A DNA stretch of 64,000 nucleotides from Flavobacterium hibisci (GTDB lineage Bacteria > Bacteroidota > Bacteroidia > Flavobacteriales > Flavobacteriaceae). A model generated the notes under the pieces. The model was not told the origin of the DNA. It ran no database searches and worked only from the letters and a program-made list of their open reading frames with translations. Positions 1 through 8,303 of the stretch are shown here, one piece after another. Position 1 is the stretch's first letter; each line of letters starts with the position of its first letter. Location: the NCBI RefSeq assembly GCF_020026925.1, contig NZ_JAIQDW010000015.1:1-64000 (forward strand). Reading direction: 5' to 3'. Made by a program: the position numbers and the translations under genes.

Positions 1-56
1 TAAAGACTACTTTTGAAGCTATACACACACCGCAATTTAATTAAATTGCAAGAATT

Positions 57-84
57 AGGAAAGCGAAAACTTTCCTTTTTTTTA
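57..84 (+). terminator. Rho-independent terminator of a gene left of the window
   Basis: A 7-bp perfect stem (AGGAAAG / CTTTCCT) with a 6-nt loop is followed at once by a run of nine T on the plus strand. No gene in the window lies upstream of it, so it probably ends a plus-strand gene left of position 1. The first 150 bases hold no other gene. Confidence 0.6.
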
Positions 85-90
85 TGCCAC

Positions 91-127
91 AAAAAAAGCT
101 GCCTCACTTTTGAGACAGCCTCTTTTT
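91..127 (-). terminator. Terminator of the multicopper oxidase gene
   Basis: An imperfect hairpin (CTGCCTCA / TGAGACAG core) is flanked by A and T runs on both sides, so it can act in both directions. It lies just past the stop of the minus-strand multicopper oxidase gene. The GAGGCTGTCTCAAAAGTG part recurs almost exactly at 38294-38328, also as a terminator. Confidence 0.6.
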
Positions 128-150
128 ATTTATTGTAGTTATTAGAAATT

Positions 151-2376
151 CTAGTAATTCAGGTTCAAACCAAACCCTACTCCCATATCACTGTCGTAAT
201 GCGTGGTAAGTCCAAAATTCTTTCCTATTATATATTTCAAACCTGCCATATATTCTTTGTCTGTATTCCACATCAGGTTCATTCGCAGTCTTTTGGAAAG
301 AGGAATATCCATGCGTTCCAGCTGAAAGCGAAAGTTACCATCAGTAAAAACTTCTGCTTGTGCAACAATTAACATTGGCAGAGTATAATTGACACCCGCA
401 CTAAAAACAGCTCTCTCATTTTTAGTGTTGGTTTGTCCAAAGAGGTTCTTTTCATACTCACCCATCTCCATCTTACGGTATCGCCAGTCAAACCCGATAA
501 AAGGCATCAGCCACTGCATTTTGCCAATATACCTTCCAATATGGGTCTCTGTTTCGTAACCATGCATATCGGTGTACCCTAACCTCCATTCTGTTCCTAT
601 ACTCCATCTCGTATTTTGATACATTGCTTCACCATCGTTACCATTGGTAGCAAAATCATTTTCTGCCATAAAATGGAACATCCTGTCATCAGCAAAGAGT
701 TTTTTTTGAGCAGCTTTAGGATTTTGAATTTCCGGGTTAGGCTTTTGGTTTTCATAGCTAAAAATCCTTCCCATACCACTCATCATATGATAAAGGATAT
801 GGCAATGAAAAAACCAGTCCCCTTCAGCATTGGCAGTAAATTCTATTGTATCGGTTTCCATTGGCATAATATCGACCACATTTTTTAGTGGTGCATAATC
901 GCCCTGATTATTAATCAGACGAAAATCATGGCCATGCAAATGCATTGGATGACGCATCATCGAACCATTGTACAATACAATACGCACATTCTCTCCTTTC
1001 CTGATCAGGATTTTATCTGTTTCAGATACTACTTTATTGTCCAGGCTCCACACATAACGATTCATATTGCCGGTAAGCTCAAACCGAAGTTCTTTGACAG
1101 GTGCATCCTTGGGAAGTGTTGTTTTAATAGTAGATTTGAGCATATTGTAATTTAAAGTTATAATATCGGACAATGCATTACTGTTGTATTTCGAAGATCC
1201 TTCTTCGGCATGGTTTTTATGAGTTGAATTTTCTTTCTTAACTGATTCACCATTTATTTCCGGATACATAACTACGTTCATATCCATTTGATTCAGGGAC
1301 ATGCTCATACCCATATCATCAAGATCGCCATTCATTTTCATCATACCGTTCATCATCTTCATTCCTTCAAAATATTTTAATTTGGGAAGTGGTTCAACAA
1401 GCTGTTTGATTCCCGAACCAAGATATAAAGAGGCCGATTTAGTTCTGTCTTCTGGGGTAGCCAAAAATTCATATGCTGTCTGATCTGCCGGAATTTTTAC
1501 CACAATGTCATAGGTTTCAGAAACGGCTATAAGCAGACGATCTACTTCTACAGGTTCTACATCATTGCCATCGTTTGCTACAACTGTAATTTTACCTCCT
1601 GCATAGGTAAGCCAAAAATTACTTGAAGCCCCGGCATTAGAAATCCTCAAACGGACTTTATCCCCTCCTTTAAACTGAGACAACTGACTTTCATTTTTGC
1701 CATTCATTAAAAAACGGTCGTAATAAACATCACTTACATCCATGGCGTTCATTCTTTTCCATTCATTGACCACTTTCGTAAAAAAATGTCCCTGCCTGAT
1801 GGCTTCTCCATAACTTTGGGTTGTTCCTTTTTTTATCGCAAACCAATCACTGGCATTATGCAGAAGCCTGTGAATATTGTGAGGTTTCATATCAGTCCAT
1901 TCACTTAAAATAACAGGAACGGTGGGCAGATCATCAATACCTTTTCTAAAAGTAGGATCATCTGTTTTTTTATTAATTACAAAGGATCCGTACATCCCAA
2001 TTTGTTCCTGAAGCCCACTATGGCTGTGATACCAGTGCGTTCCATGCTGAATTATGGGAAAAGTATATTTGTAAACTGTATGCGGTTTTATAGGCATCTG
2101 GGTCAGATAAGGAACCCCGTCTTCCTTATTAGGCAGGAATAGTCCATGCCAATGAAGCGAAGTTTCTTCATCCATTTCATTGTGTACATAAATTTCGGCA
2201 ATATCGCCTTCTGTGAATGTAAGTGTCGGCATCGGAATTTGTCCATTAACGGCAATAGCTCTTTTTTGTTTGCCTGTGAAATTGACAAGTGTATCCCTGA
2301 CATACAGGTCGTACCGTACCACTTTTTGCGCGGTTGCAGTAACAGCGATCAGCAATAGTATATAGATTGATTTCAT
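151..2376 (-). CDS. Multicopper oxidase (CopA-like) with Met-rich insert and CopB-like C-terminal region
   Basis: A 741-residue exported protein with a signal peptide at about 1-16 (cleavage near ATA/QKVV). Three cupredoxin domains carry the copper ligand motifs: LHWHG (74-78), HWYHSHSG (114-121), HPMHLHGH (476-483) and HCHILYHMMSGM (524-535). This is the full set for type 1, 2 and 3 copper, so it is probably an active periplasmic Cu(I) oxidase in copper tolerance. Residues 339-370 hold 12 methionines, a likely Cu(I) docking segment as in CueO/CopA. Residues about 565-741 extend past the oxidase fold and read as amphipathic beta strands resembling the outer-membrane protein CopB (GTEWRLGY, MPFIGFDWRYRKMEMGEY). 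Next to two metal-related genes on the same strand. The oxidase call is firm; the CopB comparison is from memory. Confidence 0.9.
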   Translation of the reverse strand: MKSIYILLLIAVTATAQKVVRYDLYVRDTLVNFTGKQKRAIAVNGQIPMPTLTFTEGDIAEIYVHNEMDEETSLHWHGLFLPNKEDGVPYLTQMPIKPHTVYKYTFPIIQHGTHWYHSHSGLQEQIGMYGSFVINKKTDDPTFRKGIDDLPTVPVILSEWTDMKPHNIHRLLHNASDWFAIKKGTTQSYGEAIRQGHFFTKVVNEWKRMNAMDVSDVYYDRFLMNGKNESQLSQFKGGDKVRLRISNAGASSNFWLTYAGGKITVVANDGNDVEPVEVDRLLIAVSETYDIVVKIPADQTAYEFLATPEDRTKSASLYLGSGIKQLVEPLPKLKYFEGMKMMNGMMKMNGDLDDMGMSMSLNQMDMNVVMYPEINGESVKKENSTHKNHAEEGSSKYNSNALSDIITLNYNMLKSTIKTTLPKDAPVKELRFELTGNMNRYVWSLDNKVVSETDKILIRKGENVRIVLYNGSMMRHPMHLHGHDFRLINNQGDYAPLKNVVDIMPMETDTIEFTANAEGDWFFHCHILYHMMSGMGRIFSYENQKPNPEIQNPKAAQKKLFADDRMFHFMAENDFATNGNDGEAMYQNTRWSIGTEWRLGYTDMHGYETETHIGRYIGKMQWLMPFIGFDWRYRKMEMGEYEKNLFGQTNTKNERAVFSAGVNYTLPMLIVAQAEVFTDGNFRFQLERMDIPLSKRLRMNLMWNTDKEYMAGLKYIIGKNFGLTTHYDSDMGVGFGLNLNY

Positions 2377-2390
2377 TCTTTAAATTTGAA

Positions 2391-3215
2391 TTATGGAATG
2401 GTTTCTACCGTTTTACCACAACTTAGCATTTGAACACCATAGTAAGGATTTTTTATGGTATTCTCTCTACTTAGCCAATTAGCATCTGCCATTGGGCAAT
2501 ATTGATAATAAACAGGCGCTGCTCCTTTAGCAGTTTTGAGCAATTCATAAAGATTTTTAGACAATCCCTTAAAACTTTCCCTTTGTTTATCTATTCCTTT
2601 TGCTGTTGCAATCGCGCCAGACTGCTCAGTCAATACTGAATTTACTTTCATCCAGATTATATGTTCCTGTTCAGATAATGATTCCATTTTTACAGCCGAA
2701 ACAGCATCCACAAATCCTTTTGCTTTAGAAGCTACTGCTTCAGTATCAGACTGAATAAAAGCATCATTAAGAGCAAAATAAGCATCATAAATTGTTTGAA
2801 ATGGACCTGCTTGAGCTGCTTGATTATGAACTTTATGAGAAGTAAACACCATTTCAGATTTTGGTTCAGCTTTTTTTAATTCCCTTACATATTTACAGCA
2901 ATCAGGAAGTTTGTCGTAAGATAATTGTGGTGCTAAAAAACTGCTATTATCATAGCCGGCTAGAGCAATACGTTTTAAAATCTGATCTGTATTTGTTTTT
3001 TTGGGATCATAGGTTACAGAAGCCATTTTGGTATTTTTATCCCAGATAACGGCAGCCACATTTTTTTGATTACCTGCGTGTTCTATATTGTCCTTGCACA
3101 TGGAACAATTTCCATATATTTTGATGTTCTCAGTACTATCATTTTTAACCTGAGACTGGCTACTAACTGATAGCAACAGGAATATTGCCATCATTATATT
3201 TTTGAATGGATACAT
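2391..3215 (-). CDS. HMA-domain plus DUF3347 protein, putative periplasmic copper-binding protein
   Basis: The chosen start is the ATG at 3215 (MYPFKN), which directly precedes a signal peptide; the longer frame to 3248 begins with TTG and adds a non-signal-like tail. The mature protein has an N-terminal heavy-metal-associated (MerP-like) domain with GNCSMCKDNIE as the metal loop (CxxC). A DUF3347 domain follows (about 140-270) with the family endings CPMADANW and IKNPYYGVQMLSCG. DUF3347 occurs in copper-efflux CusB-like proteins and in free periplasmic forms. It sits 14 bp upstream of the multicopper oxidase and is probably co-transcribed with it. It shares the CPM...IKNPYY..ML.CG pattern with the protein at 3910-4431, so the two are paralogues. 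Confidence 0.8.
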   Translation of the reverse strand: MYPFKNIMMAIFLLLSVSSQSQVKNDSTENIKIYGNCSMCKDNIEHAGNQKNVAAVIWDKNTKMASVTYDPKKTNTDQILKRIALAGYDNSSFLAPQLSYDKLPDCCKYVRELKKAEPKSEMVFTSHKVHNQAAQAGPFQTIYDAYFALNDAFIQSDTEAVASKAKGFVDAVSAVKMESLSEQEHIIWMKVNSVLTEQSGAIATAKGIDKQRESFKGLSKNLYELLKTAKGAAPVYYQYCPMADANWLSRENTIKNPYYGVQMLSCGKTVETIP

Positions 3216-3359
3216 AATAGTTTTTTTTAAAAGAATAATAAAAATCAAATTACAGCAACTTATTCAAAGCATGGTTGAATTGAAAGAGAACTGATATAAT
3301 TAAATCCTGAGCATTAACTGCTCGTAAATGGACAGACCTTTGGCTGTCACACAATTCTA

Positions 3360-3728
3360 TTAGCCTATTTTAGGGATTAGCCAAAGTGATCCGTAACCTG
3401 TCGATAAAAGAGTTTTAAAATCCGGGAATCTTTGTACTGCAGAAGCAATTTCTATTACAGTATTTGAAGTGACTGTTGGGGTAAAGAATAAAAATACTGA
3501 GCATGAAAAAGTGCAGGCACATTTTGTATGTGTACATGTTTTGCCATCACAATTATGATTTTTATTTTTGGAATCAGATGATTTACAGCAGGAATGTTCT
3601 TTTTCATTCTTTGTGGACATCTCTTTATGAGAAGGAGATTTCAACGATTTAGTGTTACAGGCCATACCAATACTGGGCATCAGCAAAAAGCCCAAAATAA
3701 ATAATAATAAAAGAAAAATCCTTTTCAT
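3360..3728 (-). CDS. Small secreted Cys/His-rich protein, putative metal binding
   Basis: A 122-residue protein with a strong signal peptide (MKRIFLLLLFILGFLLMPSIGMAC) and possibly a lipobox at GMAC. Residues about 45-78 are packed with Cys and His (HSCCKSSDSKNKNHNCDGKT, then CTHTKCACTFSC), typical of metal-binding segments. A hydrophobic stretch follows (VFLFFTPT). No family recognised. Position between copper-related genes on the same strand suggests copper or zinc sequestration or sensing, but this is inference. A TATCTTTG -7-like element lies just upstream at 3747-3754. Confidence 0.6.
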   Translation of the reverse strand: MKRIFLLLLFILGFLLMPSIGMACNTKSLKSPSHKEMSTKNEKEHSCCKSSDSKNKNHNCDGKTCTHTKCACTFSCSVFLFFTPTVTSNTVIEIASAVQRFPDFKTLLSTGYGSLWLIPKIG

Positions 3729-3746
3729 TATTCCTGTGATATTTTA

Positions 3747-3754
3747 CAAAGATA
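3747..3754 (-). promoter_or_regulatory. -7 element upstream of the Cys/His-rich protein gene
   Basis: The minus strand reads TATCTTTG, an exact match to the Bacteroidota -7 consensus TAnnTTTG, placed so that the transcript would start about 10 bases before the ATG at 3728. I see no good TTG at the -33 spacing, so the call rests on the -7 element alone. Confidence 0.4.
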
Positions 3755-3909
3755 TGAAATCTATATTCATCTCTTTGCCCGATTAACGTTCCATTAATAA
3801 TGTTCTTTTTTGAATATTTTAAACACCTATCCAAACAAAAAACATCATTTATTAAAAAGGCAAATACGGCTCTTTTCAGAATACCGTATTTGTCCAACTA
3901 ATTCAATTT

Positions 3910-4431
3910 TTATAAACTTGCTTTTACTTCACCGCAAGTCAGCATATTTTTTGGATAGTAAGGATTTTTGATTTCCTTACTGTCACTTGTCCACGTAGCC
4001 CCTGTCATTGGGCAAACCTGAAGATATAATGTGGCGTCCTCAGCCTTAAACTTTGGAGCCAAGTCCCAGAATTTTACTGAAAGTTCCTGAACAATCTCAC
4101 GTTGTTTATTAATATTTTTCGTTGCCGCTACCTGACTTACAAGATCAATTATTACTTTTCTTTTTGCAGTAGCTTCATTCATTTGTTCAAGCTTCAGTTT
4201 TTTAAATTTGAAGTTTTTTAATGAGGTCTTTAATGCTTCTGCACTTTTAGCAGCAGCAAGACTATCTGACAGGACTAGGCTGTTTTTTAAAGCCAGATAA
4301 TTATTTGTGATTTCTTTTTTTTGTGCTTCACGTTTTGCTACTAACTCAGGTGTTACTTCTTGTTTTGATGTTAATTGTGCCTGCATGAAGGTGCTTAAGC
4401 AAATAAATGCTGTAGCTAGTATTTTTTTCAT
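3910..4431 (-). CDS. DUF3347 protein, exported
   Basis: A 173-residue protein with an N-terminal signal peptide (MKKILATAFICLSTFMQAQ) followed by one DUF3347 domain. It ends with the family signature CPMTGATW...IKNPYYPKNMLTCGE, keeping both conserved cysteines. Its start codon overlaps the stop of the upstream metalloprotease gene (ATGA, 4428-4431), which indicates translational coupling. It therefore belongs to the transcript of the sigma/FecR/SusCD/protease locus, although its domain is usually linked to copper proteins. Paralogue of the C-terminal half of the protein at 2391-3215. Confidence 0.8.
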   Translation of the reverse strand: MKKILATAFICLSTFMQAQLTSKQEVTPELVAKREAQKKEITNNYLALKNSLVLSDSLAAAKSAEALKTSLKNFKFKKLKLEQMNEATAKRKVIIDLVSQVAATKNINKQREIVQELSVKFWDLAPKFKAEDATLYLQVCPMTGATWTSDSKEIKNPYYPKNMLTCGEVKASL

Positions 4432-6869
4432 ATGTCTGTTTTATTTAATTTTGAAATAATTTTGTCAATATCGATCAGAATACTTTCGAAATGATCTTTA
4501 TTAATTCCTGTTGCTGAATTCATTAATCTGGTAACATCTGCCCTTAATTTTACTAAGTGCTGTTTTCCATACAACACTACATCACTGCGTTGTGCTGTAT
4601 TTGACGCTTTGCCGGGTTCTAATTCCTTTGGTAACAAAAGCATGCCCAATTTTTCGACATAAGCTCGCTGAAGGCTTCTTCTGTAAAAATCCTGCTTTTC
4701 ATCACCGCTGAATTTTATCCAAACTGTCTGCTGTAAATCGTTTAAAAATTCAGGAACCGTATAAGCTCCTTCAAATTGCAGTGATTTAAGACTAATATTA
4801 TAAAGCATGCCTGAACTTAATAGCATATTTAATACCTGGTTTTGCTGGTCTAGTATTTGGTCAGCTGTTTTTAAACGAATAAGTTGGTCAATTTCCTGAG
4901 GATACATCCACAGAGGGGCAACAAACAATTGTCTTCCTACATAATCGATAGCTGCTTTTACTTTTGCTTTAGGGATTGGCTGATATACAATTCCTTTTTC
5001 ATCAACTGTTCTTTTTGTAACGTAGTTGTTGCCAATATTTTTCAATACATGATACAAATACCTTGAATATTGTGCTAAAACCGCTTTATGCATGTCTTCT
5101 AAATTATCATAAGCATCGTTTGGCTCGTAAGTCCATTCTATAAGCTTAGGTACAACACGTTTTAAATTTTTAATTCCGTAATCGCTGGCAAGCACTGAGT
5201 CATCACCTAAATCTTCTGACTGGCTTCGTGGATCTTCGTCTTTTCCTTCACCTCCAAACCATAATTTAGGATTAACGGACAGGCTGTCTGTGGCCATTTT
5301 GCTCAGTATTTTTTCTTCTTCAAACTCATCTTTTGCATTTGGAAGATAACTGTATCCCCATTTAATTGCCCATTTGTCGTACATTCCAATTCGAGGATAA
5401 ATCCCTGCCGGGCCAATATTATCTTCCGGTTGTGCCACATAATTAAAACGGGCATAATCCATTATAGAAACCGTATGTCCATTCGCTTCGACCCATTTTT
5501 TATCGCGAAGTTTTTCTACCGGAGTAGCACTACTCGCTCCCATGTTATGACGCAAACCAATCGTATGCCCAATTTCATGCGAAGAAACAAAACGGATTAA
5601 CTGCCCCATTAGTTCATCATCTAAATGCATTTTTCTGGCTTTTGGATCTAAAGGTCCAGCCTGAATCATATACCATCTTTGCACCAATTTCATCACATTA
5701 TGATACCAGCCCACGTGGCTTTCAATTATTTCCCCACTTCTCGGGTCACTTACACGCGGCCCATAAGCATTAGGTGTTTCTGAAGCATAATATCGTATTA
5801 CAGAATATCTTGCGTCTTCCAGACTCATTGTTTTATCGTCTTCCGGCCATTCTTTACCCACAATAGCATTTTTGAAACCTGCCGCTTCAAAAGCTTTCTG
5901 CCAGTCATTAATACCTGCAATTAAATACGGTCTCCATTTTTTTGGCGTTGCCGGATCAATGTAATAAACGATTTGTTTTTTAGGTTCAACCAGTTCTCCT
6001 CTTAAGTACTTTTTGATATCCTTGTCTTTTGGTTCCAGACGGTAGCGCTGAATAATATATTTTTTTTCGGCACGCTGCTGGTCATCATCAAACAAAACAT
6101 ATTTATTGGCAAAAAAACCGACTCTTTCATCTGCAAAACGTTTTCGCATTGGCGTTTTTGGCAGCAATACAATTGAGGTGTTCAATCTTATTGTTACGGT
6201 TCCGCTGCTTGCTAAAGAACTCGTGTAGGTTCTTGTTGATTTTACCTCAATGTTGATTGGATAGGTTTCAATACTTTCAATAAAAGATTTATCATCAGCA
6301 AGAGTGGTTAATTTTTTTTCTGTTTTCTCTTTGGTTTCCAGAGAAAACATGGCATTGTCTTTTTTGAAAGCATCCGTAACATCAATAACAACATATCCAT
6401 TATCAGGATTGGTAGTTTTTATTGGAAAAGCGCCTACAATAGGATTCTCGTTACTACCCGCCAATGCTTTTGCCAGCATTGAATCTGCGTTACGAACATC
6501 CTGTCTATATTGCAGTGATCTTAAAAAAACAGTATTATTAGCGCCCTTTTCAAAATAAATAGTCTGCTCATTCGCTTTTTCACCTCCAAAAATTCCCATT
6601 CCTTCAGGTGTCGAAAGGTATCGGGTTACTACCAGTAAGTATCTGTTAAACAAACTGTCCGGAATTTGAAAGTAGTATTTCGTATCTACCTGACTTACTG
6701 TAAAAAGACCTACTTTGCTTTTGGCTTTATCGGTAATTACTTTATTATAAGCCAGCATGCCTTTCGGCTGTGTGCTGGTACTGTCTGCTTTTTTTTCTGC
6801 AGTGTTTTGAGAAAAACCATGCTGCTGCGTGGCCAGCAGCATGATTAAAATTAAAAATAATTTATTCAT
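4428..6869 (-). CDS. Zinc-dependent metalloprotease (DUF5118-DUF5117-DUF4953 architecture)
   Basis: An 813-residue secreted zincin. After a signal peptide (ending near GFSQ) come a short DUF5118-like segment, a DUF5117-like beta-rich region (about 80-290) and a DUF4953 catalytic region. That region carries HEIGHTIGLRHNMG at about residue 430, the HExxHxxGxxH zinc signature. SIMDYARFNY downstream provides a metzincin-like Met turn. Such proteins commonly stand beside SusC/SusD pairs with FecI/FecR regulators in Bacteroidota. Here the gene is 5 bp below susD and overlaps the DUF3347 gene by 4 bp, so all three are likely one operon. The substrate is unknown. Confidence 0.85.
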   Translation of the reverse strand: MNKLFLILIMLLATQQHGFSQNTAEKKADSTSTQPKGMLAYNKVITDKAKSKVGLFTVSQVDTKYYFQIPDSLFNRYLLVVTRYLSTPEGMGIFGGEKANEQTIYFEKGANNTVFLRSLQYRQDVRNADSMLAKALAGSNENPIVGAFPIKTTNPDNGYVVIDVTDAFKKDNAMFSLETKEKTEKKLTTLADDKSFIESIETYPINIEVKSTRTYTSSLASSGTVTIRLNTSIVLLPKTPMRKRFADERVGFFANKYVLFDDDQQRAEKKYIIQRYRLEPKDKDIKKYLRGELVEPKKQIVYYIDPATPKKWRPYLIAGINDWQKAFEAAGFKNAIVGKEWPEDDKTMSLEDARYSVIRYYASETPNAYGPRVSDPRSGEIIESHVGWYHNVMKLVQRWYMIQAGPLDPKARKMHLDDELMGQLIRFVSSHEIGHTIGLRHNMGASSATPVEKLRDKKWVEANGHTVSIMDYARFNYVAQPEDNIGPAGIYPRIGMYDKWAIKWGYSYLPNAKDEFEEEKILSKMATDSLSVNPKLWFGGEGKDEDPRSQSEDLGDDSVLASDYGIKNLKRVVPKLIEWTYEPNDAYDNLEDMHKAVLAQYSRYLYHVLKNIGNNYVTKRTVDEKGIVYQPIPKAKVKAAIDYVGRQLFVAPLWMYPQEIDQLIRLKTADQILDQQNQVLNMLLSSGMLYNISLKSLQFEGAYTVPEFLNDLQQTVWIKFSGDEKQDFYRRSLQRAYVEKLGMLLLPKELEPGKASNTAQRSDVVLYGKQHLVKLRADVTRLMNSATGINKDHFESILIDIDKIISKLNKTDI

Positions 6870-6874
6870 CAGGA

Positions 6875-8299
6875 TTAAAATGGGACTTTTTCGTCTGTGT
6901 TTAAAGTAAGTTTTGGATTTTTCATCAAAGCTGTCAAAGGAAACGGCACAATGTACAATCTGGAATTCGGTTGCAACGTATATGTTTTTTGCGGAACAGT
7001 TTTGTTAACAAGCGGAAATACTCTTGTAATTGTTTTTGCATATTCCGGTTCCGTATTTAACCTTTTAAGATCGAAAAAACGATTAAAACCAAACATTAAT
7101 TCTTTTCTGCGTTCATTTATCACCAATTCCATTGTTTCTTTTCGGGTAGCCGGTACCGTTAAATTTACCGTACCAGACAAAATACGTTTTGCTCTTAATT
7201 GATTTAAGATATCAACAGCTTCAGTAAGTTTGTTTTCTCTCGCATAGCATTCAGCAAGCATCAGGTAAACCTCGGTCGTTTTCATTCCGACTGTTGGGTA
7301 AAAAAATCGGGTATACTGTGTTGCCCAGTAAGCGGTATTAGAACCAAGATCTAAATTGGTTGCACTTGTGGTATTAAAAAACAAATTAAAACGTGCATCA
7401 TTAGTACCGAATAGCGTTCTCAGTTCTGGACTTATAATATTTTGTTGTGCAAAGTTCATTTCGTTATAACCTGTCATGTACATATAGCTAAGCACCTCTA
7501 TATTATTTGCAGCAGGTACAGCAACAGCTGTTGGTCCTCCCTGAGCGCTGTAGGCTACCAAATCAAATATTTTGTTATTGTAGCTTAATGATTTCTCTGC
7601 GGCTTCTTTTGCAAGAGCAATTTCGCGTTTGAACAAATGAACTTTTGCTTTGAAAGCATAAGCAAATGCCAGTGACGGATGGTAAACATCACGAGGGGTT
7701 TCTTTAAGATATGGCAATGCCTCTTCAATGTCTTTTTGAATAAAATCGTAAACCTGTGCTACTGTTGATTTTGACGGCTGAGCTTCTAAATCAAATTTAT
7801 CCATAATACAAATACCTCCATCGGTAGCAGCAGTCTGCGGATCATAGCCTTTTGCATAGTGATTTACTAACAAAAAGTGATCGTATGCTCTGTAAATTTT
7901 TGCTTCTGCTTTTGCTAATTGTTTAGTACTTCCTTCACCCTTGCTATCATCTACCAATGAAATAATAGTATTCCATCTGTTAATGTAAACGTAAGCCTGG
8001 TTGTAAAAGCTTGAACCAGACATTAAAGAAACCCTGTCAGTTGTTTCGTCAAAGGTAAAATTGATCGTATTGATATTAGGAGTTACTCCTATAACATTTG
8101 ATTCTTTCATCCATTGGTCATCTACCAAATACTGAAAATTATTAATCGGATAACCTCTGTTTGGCAGGGAGACCATTTCGTAAAATTGATCTGCAGTCTC
8201 TATTACTAAAGCTCCTTTAGGAGTAAGGTCTGTATATTCTTCGCAGGATGCTGCACCAAACATTACCAGCAACAGCATTATGATATGTGTCTTTTTCAT
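6875..8299 (-). CDS. SusD/RagB-family outer-membrane lipoprotein
   Basis: A 474-residue lipoprotein: signal peptide plus lipobox in MFGAASCEEYTDL, with acidic residues after the Cys typical of surface-exposed Bacteroidota lipoproteins. The SusD fold is indicated by the helical repeats (AEAKIYRAYDHFLLVNHYAK) and the C-terminal block (TEVYLMLAECYARENKL, RRKELMFGFNRFFDLKRLN). It caps the SusC-like transporter encoded 4 bp upstream. The partner protease suggests a peptide or metal-peptide substrate rather than a glycan, but this is inference. Confidence 0.88.
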   Translation of the reverse strand: MKKTHIIMLLLVMFGAASCEEYTDLTPKGALVIETADQFYEMVSLPNRGYPINNFQYLVDDQWMKESNVIGVTPNINTINFTFDETTDRVSLMSGSSFYNQAYVYINRWNTIISLVDDSKGEGSTKQLAKAEAKIYRAYDHFLLVNHYAKGYDPQTAATDGGICIMDKFDLEAQPSKSTVAQVYDFIQKDIEEALPYLKETPRDVYHPSLAFAYAFKAKVHLFKREIALAKEAAEKSLSYNNKIFDLVAYSAQGGPTAVAVPAANNIEVLSYMYMTGYNEMNFAQQNIISPELRTLFGTNDARFNLFFNTTSATNLDLGSNTAYWATQYTRFFYPTVGMKTTEVYLMLAECYARENKLTEAVDILNQLRAKRILSGTVNLTVPATRKETMELVINERRKELMFGFNRFFDLKRLNTEPEYAKTITRVFPLVNKTVPQKTYTLQPNSRLYIVPFPLTALMKNPKLTLNTDEKVPF

Positions 8300-8303
8300 T
8301 TTT

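Noticed and set aside
36..51. CAATTTAATTAAATTG palindrome near the window start
   Set aside because: A 16-base AT palindrome can arise by chance in this DNA; no second copy or promoter is attached to it.
3655..3897. 80-residue minus-strand frame upstream of the Cys/His-rich protein
   Set aside because: Overlaps the start of the better-supported signal-peptide gene in another frame and has no domain; it reads as chance.
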